Source: JAVJRN01 sp040218415
GTDB lineage: Bacteria > Bacteroidota > Bacteroidia > Cytophagales > Cyclobacteriaceae
Assembly: GCA_040218415.1 (NCBI GenBank)
Contig: JAVJRN010000075.1
Location: 177,919 to 241,918, forward strand
Reading direction: 5' to 3'
Length of the DNA stretch: 64,000 bases
The position numbers were made by a program, and so were the translations under genes. Below are positions 32,931-40,309 of this stretch, in pieces; position 1 is the first letter of the stretch; every line of letters starts with the position of its first letter. The notes beneath the pieces are model-generated. The model had not been told where the DNA came from. It did no database searches and saw nothing but the letters and a program-made list of their open reading frames with translations.

Positions 32931-35126
32931 TTAATTTTCAATTTTATATCTAAATCCTGCGTAAATGGCTCTGCCGGCGACAGGTGCCCATGTAAAAGAA
33001 GCATCAAAGTTATTTCCAAAAGGATTCTCTGCATCAATAATTGGGTCGCTTTGTCTGAAGTTTAACAGGTTTTCACTTCCCAAATAAATATTTCCCCATC
33101 GAAATCCTCTACTCACCTGCGCATTCATCAAAATGAAATCATTGGTAAGCGCTGTTCGCTGATGTTCTATCGGGTTATTCAACGTATTTGGTAATCGTTT
33201 TTCACCGTACCATTGTAAGGTCGCGTCGGCTTCCCATTTGTCATATTTGGACGCGTAGGAAGCATTGAGGAAAAATCTGTCTTGCGAAATAAAAGGCATT
33301 CTCATTAATTCATTATTGATCGTGGCTTTTACGTCATAATATTTATACGCACCCTTGATACCGAAATATTCCGTGAGTTGCACCTTCGCCTCTAATTGCA
33401 AGCTGTGGGCGTAAGATTCGCCATCCAGATTGTAAACCACCAAGGCAGAGGTCTTTTGATCCATATCATAGATGATCTGATTTTGAAAACCCGTGTAAAA
33501 GTAATCTCCGGTGATATTGATTTTTTTACCGCCCACGTTCAATTCGCTGACTATGCTTCCGCCAATATTCCATGATTCTTCAGGATTCAAAGCTTCTTCT
33601 ACTATGAATGTTCTGTTAGACACGAGAATGTTGGTGTTTTCCATGACAGGATTGGCAACCCTTCGACCTTTTCCCACGGCAAATCGAGCGAAAGTAGCTT
33701 CTCCAATTTTGTGCTTCATATGTAACCTAGGAGTGAAAAAAGTACCATATAGATTGTGAAAATCCGCCCTTAAACCAGCAACGATGCTCCATTTGTCTGA
33801 TGGCAGATAGGAATACTCATAGAATAGTCCTGGTACGACTTCCGTTCGTTGAAAGCCAGAGTCTAAATACACTTCATCGAAATCATCATACAAAAAGCTT
33901 AGTCCTGCTTTGTACTGATGAAAGGTGCTTCCAATGATATTCTGAAAGATCAAGTTCGTGTAAATCGTCTTTTCTGTTCCTGAATACGCCTTTCTTCCAA
34001 AGCCGGCATCAATGTCTGTATAAGATCCCGAATAAATTAAACCGATTCCTTGGTATGGTTTCTCAGGAAACAAGACTCCAGTTTTTCCGAAGAGTTCGAG
34101 GCGTGTGGTTTGATTGGCAAAGCCATACTCTGGTGAGGTACGAAAGTCATCCTCGAAACCATAGCCTAACTGACCACCCGCTTTCTGATCGCTCATGACT
34201 TGCATGCCTATTTGGGACATGATTCTTTCTCCGGAATATTTATACCTATTTAAAAAGTTAATCTGTTTGCCTTTTGGGATATCCATGAAACCATCCTCAT
34301 TCTTGTCTATTTCATTGCCAAAATAGTCGGTATGGAAAAGTATGGCGGAGGACCATTTATCGGTCAAGTCGAAAGAGCTATTTGCGTTGAGTTCCGTGCG
34401 ACCAAAGGAATTGACATAGCCATTGAGATAGAGCTTTTCACCATTCTCTGGTTTTATAAATTCGACGTTGAGCTGTCCTGTCATAGATTCATATCCATTG
34501 ACTACTGATCCAGCCCCTTTTCCCACATCAATTGATTGCAGCCATGTCCCCGGCACATAACCTAAGCCATAGCGCTGAGAAAGTCCACGAATGAGTGGAA
34601 TATTTTCTCTATTTATCTGCACGTATTTGCCGTCAAGGCCAAGCATTTGTATGGTTTTGGCGCCACTCACAGCATCCGTATAACTCACATCAACAGAGGC
34701 GTTTGTTTCAAAACTTTCGGAGAGGTTACAACAGGCTGCTTTGGTTAATTCCGCTGAGGTGATAATCTCCACATGTTTTGGTTCCAAATTATCCATAAAC
34801 GTGCTGCTACTCGAAACGACCACTTCGTTTAAAGCTTGTGCATCTTCTTTCAGCATAATATGCATAGGCTTACTAAAAACTGCTTTTAAAGTATCAGAAA
34901 GATAGCCCGTATAGGAAATTGTAATTGTTGGATTTTCGTTTTCTAAGGCCAACTGGAATTTCCCATTGACGTCAGTTACCGCTCCGTTTTGAGTATTCAA
35001 CTCAAGTACAGTAGCTCCAATGAGCGGTTCATGGTTCATGTCAGCAACCATCCCTTTGATGATTTGCTGGCTAAAAGATGATTGACTTATTGCGATAAGC
35101 CAAAGTATAATGATGATTTTTTTCAC
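32931..35126 (-). CDS. TonB-dependent receptor, probably for copper
   Basis: 731 residues from a GTG at 35126; an in-frame ATG at 35228 adds 34 residues rich in Arg and Ser in front of the signal peptide ('KKIIIILWLIAISQSSFSQ'), so the GTG start is preferred. Order: carboxypeptidase-like regulatory domain (about 22-95, 'IKGMVADMNHEPLIGATVLE'), plug ('LNEVVVSSSS', 'SAELTKAACCNLSESFETNASVDVSY', 'VNGYESMTGQLNVEF') and a 22-strand-type barrel ending '…RAIYAGFRYKIEN'. The 'AACCNLSESFETN' plug motif is typical of the receptors that accompany HYC_CC_PP genes. The operon context (two HMA proteins, a HYC_CC_PP protein) points to copper uptake; specificity is inference. Confidence 0.92.
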   Translation of the reverse strand: MKKIIIILWLIAISQSSFSQQIIKGMVADMNHEPLIGATVLELNTQNGAVTDVNGKFQLALENENPTITISYTGYLSDTLKAVFSKPMHIMLKEDAQALNEVVVSSSSTFMDNLEPKHVEIITSAELTKAACCNLSESFETNASVDVSYTDAVSGAKTIQMLGLDGKYVQINRENIPLIRGLSQRYGLGYVPGTWLQSIDVGKGAGSVVNGYESMTGQLNVEFIKPENGEKLYLNGYVNSFGRTELNANSSFDLTDKWSSAILFHTDYFGNEIDKNEDGFMDIPKGKQINFLNRYKYSGERIMSQIGMQVMSDQKAGGQLGYGFEDDFRTSPEYGFANQTTRLELFGKTGVLFPEKPYQGIGLIYSGSYTDIDAGFGRKAYSGTEKTIYTNLIFQNIIGSTFHQYKAGLSFLYDDFDEVYLDSGFQRTEVVPGLFYEYSYLPSDKWSIVAGLRADFHNLYGTFFTPRLHMKHKIGEATFARFAVGKGRRVANPVMENTNILVSNRTFIVEEALNPEESWNIGGSIVSELNVGGKKINITGDYFYTGFQNQIIYDMDQKTSALVVYNLDGESYAHSLQLEAKVQLTEYFGIKGAYKYYDVKATINNELMRMPFISQDRFFLNASYASKYDKWEADATLQWYGEKRLPNTLNNPIEHQRTALTNDFILMNAQVSRGFRWGNIYLGSENLLNFRQSDPIIDAENPFGNNFDASFTWAPVAGRAIYAGFRYKIEN

Positions 35127-35291
35127 GACATTGATTTTTAAGTATGTGGAGTCAAAGCTGCGAATTCTCGCTTTAGGCTTTGATGTTCTATAAGTCACTC
35201 GAATGTGTGATGATCTCATAGGCTCCAACTAAAACACTATTTTTCGAGCTAAAAAGTATTTTGCTCGGTTGTTTTAATCAAAATCGTGGTA

Positions 35292-35684
35292 CTATATACG
35301 GAATACCTGATAGGTAATATTCAGGTCGAGTAGTGGAGGTGGAGGAGATTTGATGATAACCAGATGGCTATCTTTTTCATTGATATAAAGATGGTCTTCC
35401 CAAATAGGAAAAACGTTGAAAACCAACTGATAGGCTTGCGGTGAAAGTTTGAAATCAAACGTGGAAGGACTGAGGTCGTCAACCTTCAACTCTTCGTGCA
35501 CATCTTCACAGCATGGCATTTGTGTTTCTGTATCTCCGCCAAAACAATTTTCTGCCTGCTGGAAAATAGCTACAGATTTGAGTCTGCCCATGCAATAATG
35601 CTTTTCCACACTTATGCCCATTGTTGATGCCAACAAAAGGAAAGCTAGAAAAGCGTGCGATATTTTAATGGAAAGTTGTTTCAC
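35292..35684 (-). CDS. HYC_CC_PP-family protein
   Basis: 130 residues. A signal peptide ends near 'LLLASTMGISV'. The three name-giving motifs are present in order: 'EKHYCMG' (HYC, about 29-32), 'MPCCEDVH' (CC, about 57-59) and 'SPPPPLLD' (PP, about 112-117). The family is known from memory as a Bacteroidota copper-operon companion without a proven mechanism; the Cys/His pairs suggest a periplasmic copper site. It sits between the HMA-MauE gene (37 bp upstream) and the TonB-dependent receptor gene. Confidence 0.9.
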   Translation of the reverse strand: MKQLSIKISHAFLAFLLLASTMGISVEKHYCMGRLKSVAIFQQAENCFGGDTETQMPCCEDVHEELKVDDLSPSTFDFKLSPQAYQLVFNVFPIWEDHLYINEKDSHLVIIKSPPPPLLDLNITYQVFRI

Positions 35685-35721
35685 TGCAGTTACAAAGATA
35701 CGAAATCAAAGGGCAAATGTT

Positions 35722-36471
35722 TTAAAGAAGCATCCAAACAGCCATACCGACCATCGTCAGGTCTTCAATGATGGTAACGGTGCTCATAGGCAGGTTAAAA
35801 ACATCGCCCAAGCAGGCACATTTTATTTTTCTTTGATTCAGATTGCTTTCAATGACACCAATACTACTGATTCCTAACACGACAATCGTGACCCAATTGG
35901 TGAGCGTAGGGTTGAAATTGATCAGATAGGCAATACCCAAAGTGAGTTCAACGAAGGGATAAATATATCCCCAACCGTGCCACTTGGCAGCAACGATATC
36001 ATACATCTTGTAAGAACTCGCAAATCCTTGGAGGTTTAACAATTTGAAAAAGGAGAAAACCAGAAAGAAACCAGCCATAAAATGCCGCATCCAAAGCCCA
36101 AAATTTATTTCTTGAAAAGGATACTGCACCAACAAGCTGACCCCTGCAATGAAAGACACAATAAGTATCAATGGCTTGTAAGTATCCACTGAGATTTCGG
36201 GGAGCTTAACTTCCGCAACCCTTTTTTTAATGGAGGGCATAGGAGGGAGACTGTCGGCAATAGGGTTTTCAGAAATGGTATACTTGCCTTTGCGTTGAAG
36301 GAGTTCATTGATTTCTGTTAGATCTATTTCATCATCTGCTTCGATGGTGGCTTGTGGATAGGCTAATTGAACTTCAGCTTTATTCACTCCAGCGACGTTT
36401 TCAAGTATTGTTTTTACACTCTGCACACAACCATCGCAGGTCATGCCTGATACTGCATATTTGCTTTCCAT
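35722..36471 (-). CDS. HMA domain fused to MauE/DoxX-like membrane protein
   Basis: 249 residues. The N-terminal HMA domain (about 2-68) has the full copper motif 'GMTCDGC' (C12, C15). After a linker (about 69-95) come four hydrophobic segments: 'YKPLILIVSFIAGVSLLVQY', 'FMAGFFLVFSFFKLLNL', 'YIYPFVELTLGIAYLI' and 'WVTIVVLGISSIGVIESNL'. The loop motif 'KIKCACLGDVFNLPMSTVTIIED' is the MauE/DoxX redox-associated signature with a C-A-C pair. It probably moves copper or electrons across the inner membrane. First gene of the copper operon. Confidence 0.9.
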   Translation of the reverse strand: MESKYAVSGMTCDGCVQSVKTILENVAGVNKAEVQLAYPQATIEADDEIDLTEINELLQRKGKYTISENPIADSLPPMPSIKKRVAEVKLPEISVDTYKPLILIVSFIAGVSLLVQYPFQEINFGLWMRHFMAGFFLVFSFFKLLNLQGFASSYKMYDIVAAKWHGWGYIYPFVELTLGIAYLINFNPTLTNWVTIVVLGISSIGVIESNLNQRKIKCACLGDVFNLPMSTVTIIEDLTMVGMAVWMLL

Positions 36472-36715
36472 TTTCTGTTTTAATAAAGTCTCATTTGAAA
36501 ATTACACCTTTTACTGGCTCTGATTATTTTCAAGGCATTAGCAGTGTAATCATCTCTTCATTCCGAGTAATTGCTCATTCGGTGAACAATCAGCATCGCC
36601 TAAATAGTTCGCCGATGGTCGTTGATTCGAGACTTGCTTTTATGGCGCAATGATAGATATCAAATCAGAACAAGCTAAATTATTTTATCATTTTGCGAAT
36701 TGTTAAATTGGCGCT

Positions 36716-37087
36716 ATGGAGTTATCACCACTCGATGAGTATTTTGAAACTAAGCAAGAGCCGATGAAAAGTTTCTTATTGGCATTGAAAGATGTCATTT
36801 TGCGCTATGACTCGGCTATGATGATTAGCTGGAAATGGCGTACTCCCTTTTTTAGTTTTGGTGAAAAAATGATCTGCTATTTTTCAATTCAAAATAAAAC
36901 CAAGCGCCCATATCTTGGATTTGGATTTGGTTCGGAGCTGCATCATCCAGCCCTGCTATCCGAGGGTAGAAAAATGATTAAAGTCCTTTACTTTGATGAA
37001 AACGAAGATGTAGATGTGGATTTGGTTTACGAAATCTTAGACGAGGCAGTGCAAACTGCGAAGTTTAAATCCAAAAAGCATCAATAA
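36716..37087 (+). CDS. DUF1801 (YdhG-like) domain protein
   Basis: 123 residues, all one DUF1801 domain: 'LDEYFETKQEPMKSFLLALKDVIL', 'MMISWKWRTPFFSFGEKMICYFSI' and 'KRPYLGFGFGSELHHPAL'. The fold is related to iron chaperone frataxin-like and ribosomal-protein-modifying small proteins, but this subgroup has no firm function. Cytoplasmic, no signal. It precedes ogt by 66 bp and may share a transcript with it. Confidence 0.85.
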   Translation: MELSPLDEYFETKQEPMKSFLLALKDVILRYDSAMMISWKWRTPFFSFGEKMICYFSIQNKTKRPYLGFGFGSELHHPALLSEGRKMIKVLYFDENEDVDVDLVYEILDEAVQTAKFKSKKHQ

Positions 37088-37153
37088 TTTTCTAGACCTA
37101 AAAATGAACACTGAATTAAACAGAGTGCTTTAGTCAACTATTTTTTCCTATAA

Positions 37154-37705
37154 GTGAACCAAAAATCAGAAAATACAACGAATGAAAGTGTGCTGCATAC
37201 ACATCAGTTTTCCACGCCAATAGGAGATATGCATGTAGGTGCCACGGATGCAGGTGTGTGTCTTTTGGAGTTTTCCGATAGGCAGACGTTGGAGACACAA
37301 TTTGAGGATTTGCGGCGTATGTTGAAAGCCAAAATAGTTGAAGGAAAGAATGAGCATACTAGAAAGGCTGTAACGCAAGTCTGTGAGTATTTTGAAGGAA
37401 ATAGAATGGCCTTCGACTTGGAATTACTTATGCTTGGTACTGAGTTTCAAAATCGTGTTTGGAAAGAGCTACAAAATATTCCCTTTGGCACCACCAGAGC
37501 ATATGGAGAACAAGCCATGGCTTTAGGAGATAAAAAGGCCATAAGGGCGGTTGCATCAGCCAACGGAAAAAATCGAATGGCCATCGTCATTCCCTGTCAT
37601 CGTGTGATTGGTGCCACAGGTGAGCTTACGGGCTATGCAGGAGGACTGCACAGAAAGCGCTGGCTACTCAATCATGAGAGTAGTCAGTTGAGTTTGGGAA
37701 TTTAA
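37154..37705 (+). CDS. ogt: Methylated-DNA--[protein]-cysteine S-methyltransferase
   Basis: 183 residues from a GTG start; the first ATG codon in frame lies inside conserved sequence. An N-terminal methyltransferase-1N domain (about 15-90, 'TPIGDMHVGATDAGVCLLEFS') is followed by the catalytic helix-turn-helix domain: 'LGTEFQNRVWKELQNIPFGTTRAYGEQA', 'AVASANGKNRMAIVIPCHRVIGATGELTGYAGGLHRKRWLLNHE'. C148 of PCHRV is the methyl acceptor. It repairs O6-alkylguanine in a suicide reaction. The last two codons and stop lie inside the left copy of the 59-bp direct repeat that bounds the cassette. Confidence 0.96.
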   Translation: MNQKSENTTNESVLHTHQFSTPIGDMHVGATDAGVCLLEFSDRQTLETQFEDLRRMLKAKIVEGKNEHTRKAVTQVCEYFEGNRMAFDLELLMLGTEFQNRVWKELQNIPFGTTRAYGEQAMALGDKKAIRAVASANGKNRMAIVIPCHRVIGATGELTGYAGGLHRKRWLLNHESSQLSLGI

Positions 37706-37755
37706 AAATTCAAAGTATTGCTTACCAGATCAGCTGTTTTTGAGGTAATGGTATA
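37697..37755. repeat. Left copy of perfect 59-bp direct repeat bounding the cassette
   Basis: Identical to 40251-40309. It begins GGAATTTAAAAATTC and ends GTAATGGTATA. It contains the last two codons and stop of ogt, plus a relic of the last 17 codons of the convergent GH2 gene, read on the minus strand as …TITSKTADLVSNTLNF. Similarity may extend 4-5 bases further left with one mismatch. Confidence 0.97.
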
Positions 37756-37763
37756 GTTCAGAG

Positions 37764-37994
37764 CCGTCATTTCGAACCCGACCGGAGGAAGGGTGAGAAA
37801 TCCCCTGCTGTTTGAGGGAGACTTCTCACTCCATTGCATTCCGTTTCGAAGTGACGGTAAGGTGACGAGGATGTCTCCTTCGTGCCTCAGTTCGACATGA
37901 CGCCCAACCATGCCCGTCATTTCGACCGCAGGGAGAAATCTCCTTCCATTTAGGGAGACTTCTCACTCCATTTCATTGCGTTTCGAAGTGAGGG
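37764..37994. repeat. Palindromic repeat cluster 1
   Basis: Two complete units (37764-37857 and 37913-37994) and one partial unit between them. A unit starts CCGTCATTTCGAA or CCGTCATTTCGACC, has GGGAGAAATCCCC-type sequence in the left half and GGAGACTTCTCACTCC in the right half, and ends TTTCGAAGTGACGG. The two ends are inverted copies, so each unit of about 80-95 bp can fold into one long hairpin. It begins 9 bp after the left 59-bp repeat and ends 12 bp before the stop of the GIY-YIG gene. Confidence 0.9.
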
Positions 37995-38005
37995 TGATAA
38001 AGAAA

Positions 38006-38299
38006 CTACTCTAGTTCATCGTACAAATCACGCCAATTTGGATTCAATTGATTTATCAAGTTAAATTTCTTCTCACGGCGATACTTTTTGATTTGCTTCT
38101 CTCGATTTATTGCTTCTTCGATTGAGTGGAATGTTTCGAAATAAATCAACTTTTGGATGTTGTATCTGGCCGTAAAACTCTTTGGATATACCTTATTCTT
38201 ATGTTCATAAATTCTAGGAATGAGGTCTGAGGTAACGCCTGTATAAAAAACAGTATGATGTGCATTAGTCAAGATATAAACGGCCCCTCCTTTTTCCAT
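38006..38299 (-). CDS. Single-domain GIY-YIG nuclease
   Basis: 97 residues, no other domain. The GIY-YIG motif reads 'AVYILTNAHHTVFYTGVTSDLIPRIYEH': the Y-I-L strand, then Y-T-G, then the arginine of 'LIPRIYEHK' as catalytic base partner. 'KLIYFETFHSIEEAINREKQIKKYRREKK' supplies the catalytic glutamate and a basic helix. It matches the small UvrC-N-like/UPF0213 group. It is bracketed by palindromic clusters 12 bp after its stop and 53 bp before its start. From memory, near-identical small GIY-YIG genes are numerous in Bacteroidota genomes. A role in copying or cutting the palindromes is inference. Confidence 0.92.
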   Translation of the reverse strand: MEKGGAVYILTNAHHTVFYTGVTSDLIPRIYEHKNKVYPKSFTARYNIQKLIYFETFHSIEEAINREKQIKKYRREKKFNLINQLNPNWRDLYDELE

Positions 38300-38352
38300 T
38301 AATCAAAAGATAAGTCATACTTCGTAAAAAAGGTAAAGAGATTTTAAAACCC

Positions 38353-38682
38353 CCCGTCATTTCGAAGGAGGTACGACTGAGAAATCCCCTGCTAGTTCAA
38401 GGAGACTTCTCACTCCATTGCATTCCGTTTCGAAGTGACGGTAACCATTTCCGTCATTCTGAGGAGTGAGGAACGAACGACGTGAGGATCCCCCACTGTT
38501 TCGTAGAATGTTTCCTTCGTACCTCAGTTCGACATGACGACCAACCATTCCCGTCATTTCGACCGCAGGGAGAAATCCCCTTCTGTTTAAGGAGACTTCT
38601 CCTTTCGCTGCGCTATAGTTCGAAGTGACGGTGAGGAAACGGAGACTTCTCACTCCATTACATTCCGTTCACGAAGTGACGG
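38353..38682. repeat. Palindromic repeat cluster 2
   Basis: About four units or half-units of the same family as cluster 1. One begins CCCGTCATTTCGAAGG at 38353. A divergent type has CCGTCATTCTGAGGAGTGAG and ends TTCGACATGACG, and the last ends ACGAAGTGACGG at 38682. Units are separated by short spacers such as TAACCATTT and ACCAACCATTC, which recur in clusters 3 and 4. It lies directly upstream of the GIY-YIG start. Confidence 0.9.
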
Positions 38683-38690
38683 CATACGTA

Positions 38691-38720
38691 CCCCGACTTC
38701 CAAGAAGTCGGGGTTTTTTT
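38691..38720 (+). terminator. Strong terminator-like hairpin without an upstream gene
   Basis: CCCCGACTTC (38691-38700) and GAAGTCGGGG (38704-38713) form a perfect 10-bp stem with a CAA loop, followed by seven T. No plus-strand gene ends here; it directly follows repeat cluster 2 and may insulate the next ORF from read-through. 38,721-38,857 holds no other recognised feature except a weak ATACC/GGTAT stem. Confidence 0.85.
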
Positions 38721-38857
38721 ATGCTTTTTGTCCAACTATACATGCAATCACACCTCCGTTTCCTTCAATATACCATAAAGTGGGTATTTTTATTAAAACG
38801 TTGTTGGTCTAGTTTTATGAACAGTTACATCTGTTATTAAATTAAAATCATAAAACT

Positions 38858-39325
38858 ATGAGTACAGGAAATGCAATTTCTATTGAAATCCCACAAGCCG
38901 ACATAGACGCGGTAAAGGCAGCACTGGCCACCATCCAAACGACGCTTGCACCTTATGTGCTGGCGCTTACTCCGGAGCAGCGCAAGACGATCCCAAAAAT
39001 GAGCGACGGCACAGTGCCTTTTGTAAGTAAGGTGATGGACTATGCCACGAGCGACCCACAGTTTACGCCACCCTATATGGATGTGCCTGAGATGAAAAAG
39101 GACTTTGACGCCACGCTGGCATTGTTGCCTTTGCTTCGCACGGTAGACCAAATAGAGGACAACCTCAACGATACCACGATGCTGGCAGGATCGGAAGCAT
39201 TCATCGCGGCGTTGAGTTACTACAACTCTGTGAAAATGGCTGCCAAAATGAACATCCCAGGCGCGAAAGCGATCTTTGATGATCTGAGGGTGAGGTTTGA
39301 AGCAAATGGCAATAGGACGAAGTAA
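38858..39325 (+). CDS. Conserved-looking cytoplasmic protein of unknown function, 155 residues
   Basis: Starts 'MSTGNAISIEIPQADIDAVKAAL' and continues with 'TLAPYVLALTPEQRKTIPKMSDGTVPFVSKVMDYA', 'TLALLPLLRTVDQIEDNLNDTTMLAGSEAFIAALSYYNSVKMAAKMNIPGAKAIFDDLRVRFEANG' (given here in pieces). It is predicted largely helical, with no signal, membrane segment or catalytic motif. I do not recognise a named domain. Its codons are visibly richer in G and C than those of neighbours (many GCG, ACG, CTG, CGC), suggesting a separate origin or high expression. A good terminator follows. It lies inside the cassette between repeat cluster 2 and the 21-bp array. Confidence 0.85.
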   Translation: MSTGNAISIEIPQADIDAVKAALATIQTTLAPYVLALTPEQRKTIPKMSDGTVPFVSKVMDYATSDPQFTPPYMDVPEMKKDFDATLALLPLLRTVDQIEDNLNDTTMLAGSEAFIAALSYYNSVKMAAKMNIPGAKAIFDDLRVRFEANGNRTK

Positions 39326-39361
39326 TGGTCTCTTGCTGCTGTTGGATTATAATTATTAGTT

Positions 39362-39399
39362 GAAGCAAGCCTTGACGATACCGTCAGGGCTTCTTTTTT
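39362..39399 (+). terminator. Terminator of the 155-residue ORF
   Basis: GCCTTGACG (39369-39377) pairs with CGTCAGGGC (39382-39390), with one G·T and an ATAC loop; outer GAA/TTC bases extend it, and TTTTTT follows. Confidence 0.85.
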
Positions 39400-39429
39400 G
39401 GCAAGAATCGTTGCTTATATAATAGCAGA

Positions 39430-39681
39430 GATGAGTCCAGTCGGTAAAAAGATGACTAGAGTCAGTTAAAAGGTGACTCGGGTCGGTAAAAAGGCGACTG
39501 ATGTCGGCAAAAAGGTAAGTCGAGTCACATAATTGGCGACTGCAGTGAGTAAATAACCGACTGAAGTTACCTATTTGGTGACTGCAGTTTGCAAAAAGGT
39601 GACTCGGGTCGTCTATGAAGTAGGGAGGGGTACTTGGCAAGTGGGTGGGGGTACTTCCGAAGTGGGTACCCCCACTTCCGA
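39430..39681. repeat. Degenerate 21-bp tandem repeat array, 12 units
   Basis: Twelve consecutive 21-bp units. Units 1-9 (39430-39618) follow the pattern GGTGACTCGGGTCGGTAAAAA with substitutions. Units 10-12 (39619-39681) switch to AGTGGGTGGGGGTACTTCCGA. Because 21 is a multiple of 3, both strands give open heptad-repeat frames (minus: S-H/R-L-F-T-D-x; plus: V-G-G-G-T-S-E), but these have no good starts and probably are not genes. Function unknown. Confidence 0.93.
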
Positions 39682-39728
39682 TGGGGGGTACAGGCGTTTA
39701 AAGACACTTTTTGGGATTTTGTTCAAAG

Positions 39729-40207
39729 CCGTCATTTTGAACCCGACCGGAGGACGGGTGAGAAATCCCCTTCCATTTATGAGGACTTCTCACTCCATTG
39801 CATTCCGCTTCGAAGTGACGTTAAAGTGACGGGGACTTCTCATTCCGCTTCGCTACATTTCGAAGTGACGGTAACCATTTCCGTCATTCTGAGGAGTGAG
39901 GAACGAAAGACGTGAGAATCCCCCGCTGTTTTGTTGGATGTCTCCTTCGTACCTCAGTTCGACATGACGACCAACCATTCCCGTCATTTCGACCGCAGGG
40001 AGAAATCCCCTTCTATTTGAGGAGACTTCTCCTCCTTGCAGTCGTTCGAAGTGACGATAAGTTGAGGGAGACTTCTCACTTCATTGCATTCCGTTTCGAA
40101 GTGACGGTAAGGTGACGGGGACTGCTCCTTTCGCTTCGCTACATTTCGAAGTGACGGTGAGGAAGCGAGACTTCCCCTTCCATAGCATTCCGTTTCGAAG
40201 TGACGGC
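39729..40207. repeat. Palindromic repeat cluster 3
   Basis: Five or six units or half-units of the same family, from CCGTCATTTTGAACCCG at 39729 to TTTCGAAGTGACGG near 40206. The order of unit types (CCCGACCGGAGGA type, then CATTCTGAGGAGTGAG type, then CGACCGCAGGGAG type) parallels clusters 2 and 4, suggesting spread or copying as blocks. It ends about 45 bp before the right 59-bp repeat. Confidence 0.9.
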
Positions 40208-40250
40208 ATCCCTTCACGTAATTTCGAAGGCGGCCGGGGAGGTACGTTTA

Positions 40251-40309
40251 GGAATTTAAAAATTCAAAGTATTGCTTACCAGATCAGCTGTTTTTGAGGT
40301 AATGGTATA
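40251..40309. repeat. Right copy of perfect 59-bp direct repeat bounding the cassette
   Basis: Identical to 37697-37755. It carries the real last 17 codons and stop of the GH2 gene on the minus strand. The plus-strand bases GGAATTTAA that end ogt in the left copy are also present here but without ogt in front. Confidence 0.97.

Larger units (their letters stand above)
37756..40250. mobile_element. Candidate 2.5-kb inserted cassette with palindromic repeats and GIY-YIG nuclease
   Basis: The segment between the two 59-bp repeat copies. In order it holds a palindromic-repeat cluster, a GIY-YIG nuclease gene (minus strand), a second cluster, an isolated terminator, a 155-residue ORF with its terminator, a 21-bp tandem array and a third cluster. 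Removing it with one repeat copy leaves ogt and the GH2 gene complete, convergent and overlapping by 4 bp at their stops. No transposase, integrase or terminal inverted repeats were seen, so mobility is inferred from the target-duplication-like boundary only. Confidence 0.6.

Noticed and set aside
37702..37920. 72-codon minus-strand ORF ending like the GH2 protein (…TITSKTADLVSNTLNF)
   Set aside because: It is the relic of the GH2 3' end in the left 59-bp repeat copy, joined to palindromic repeat sequence; not a gene.
38357..38653. 98-codon minus-strand ORF in palindromic cluster 2
   Set aside because: Entirely made of repeat units; similar spurious frames occur in clusters 1, 3 and 4.
39356..39640. 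94-codon minus-strand ORF with heptad-like repeats
   Set aside because: It only reads through the 21-bp tandem array; period 21 keeps frames open. No supported start or partner.
39575..39829. 84-codon plus-strand ORF with glycine/valine repeats
   Set aside because: Runs from the tandem array into a palindromic unit; composition explained by repeats.
37764..40207. CRISPR array
   Set aside because: Repeats are palindromic, of unequal length and mosaic, with repeated rather than unique spacers; no cas genes.
37697..40309. 59-bp repeats as attachment sites of an integrase-borne island
   Set aside because: No tRNA gene and no tyrosine or serine integrase lies in or next to the segment.
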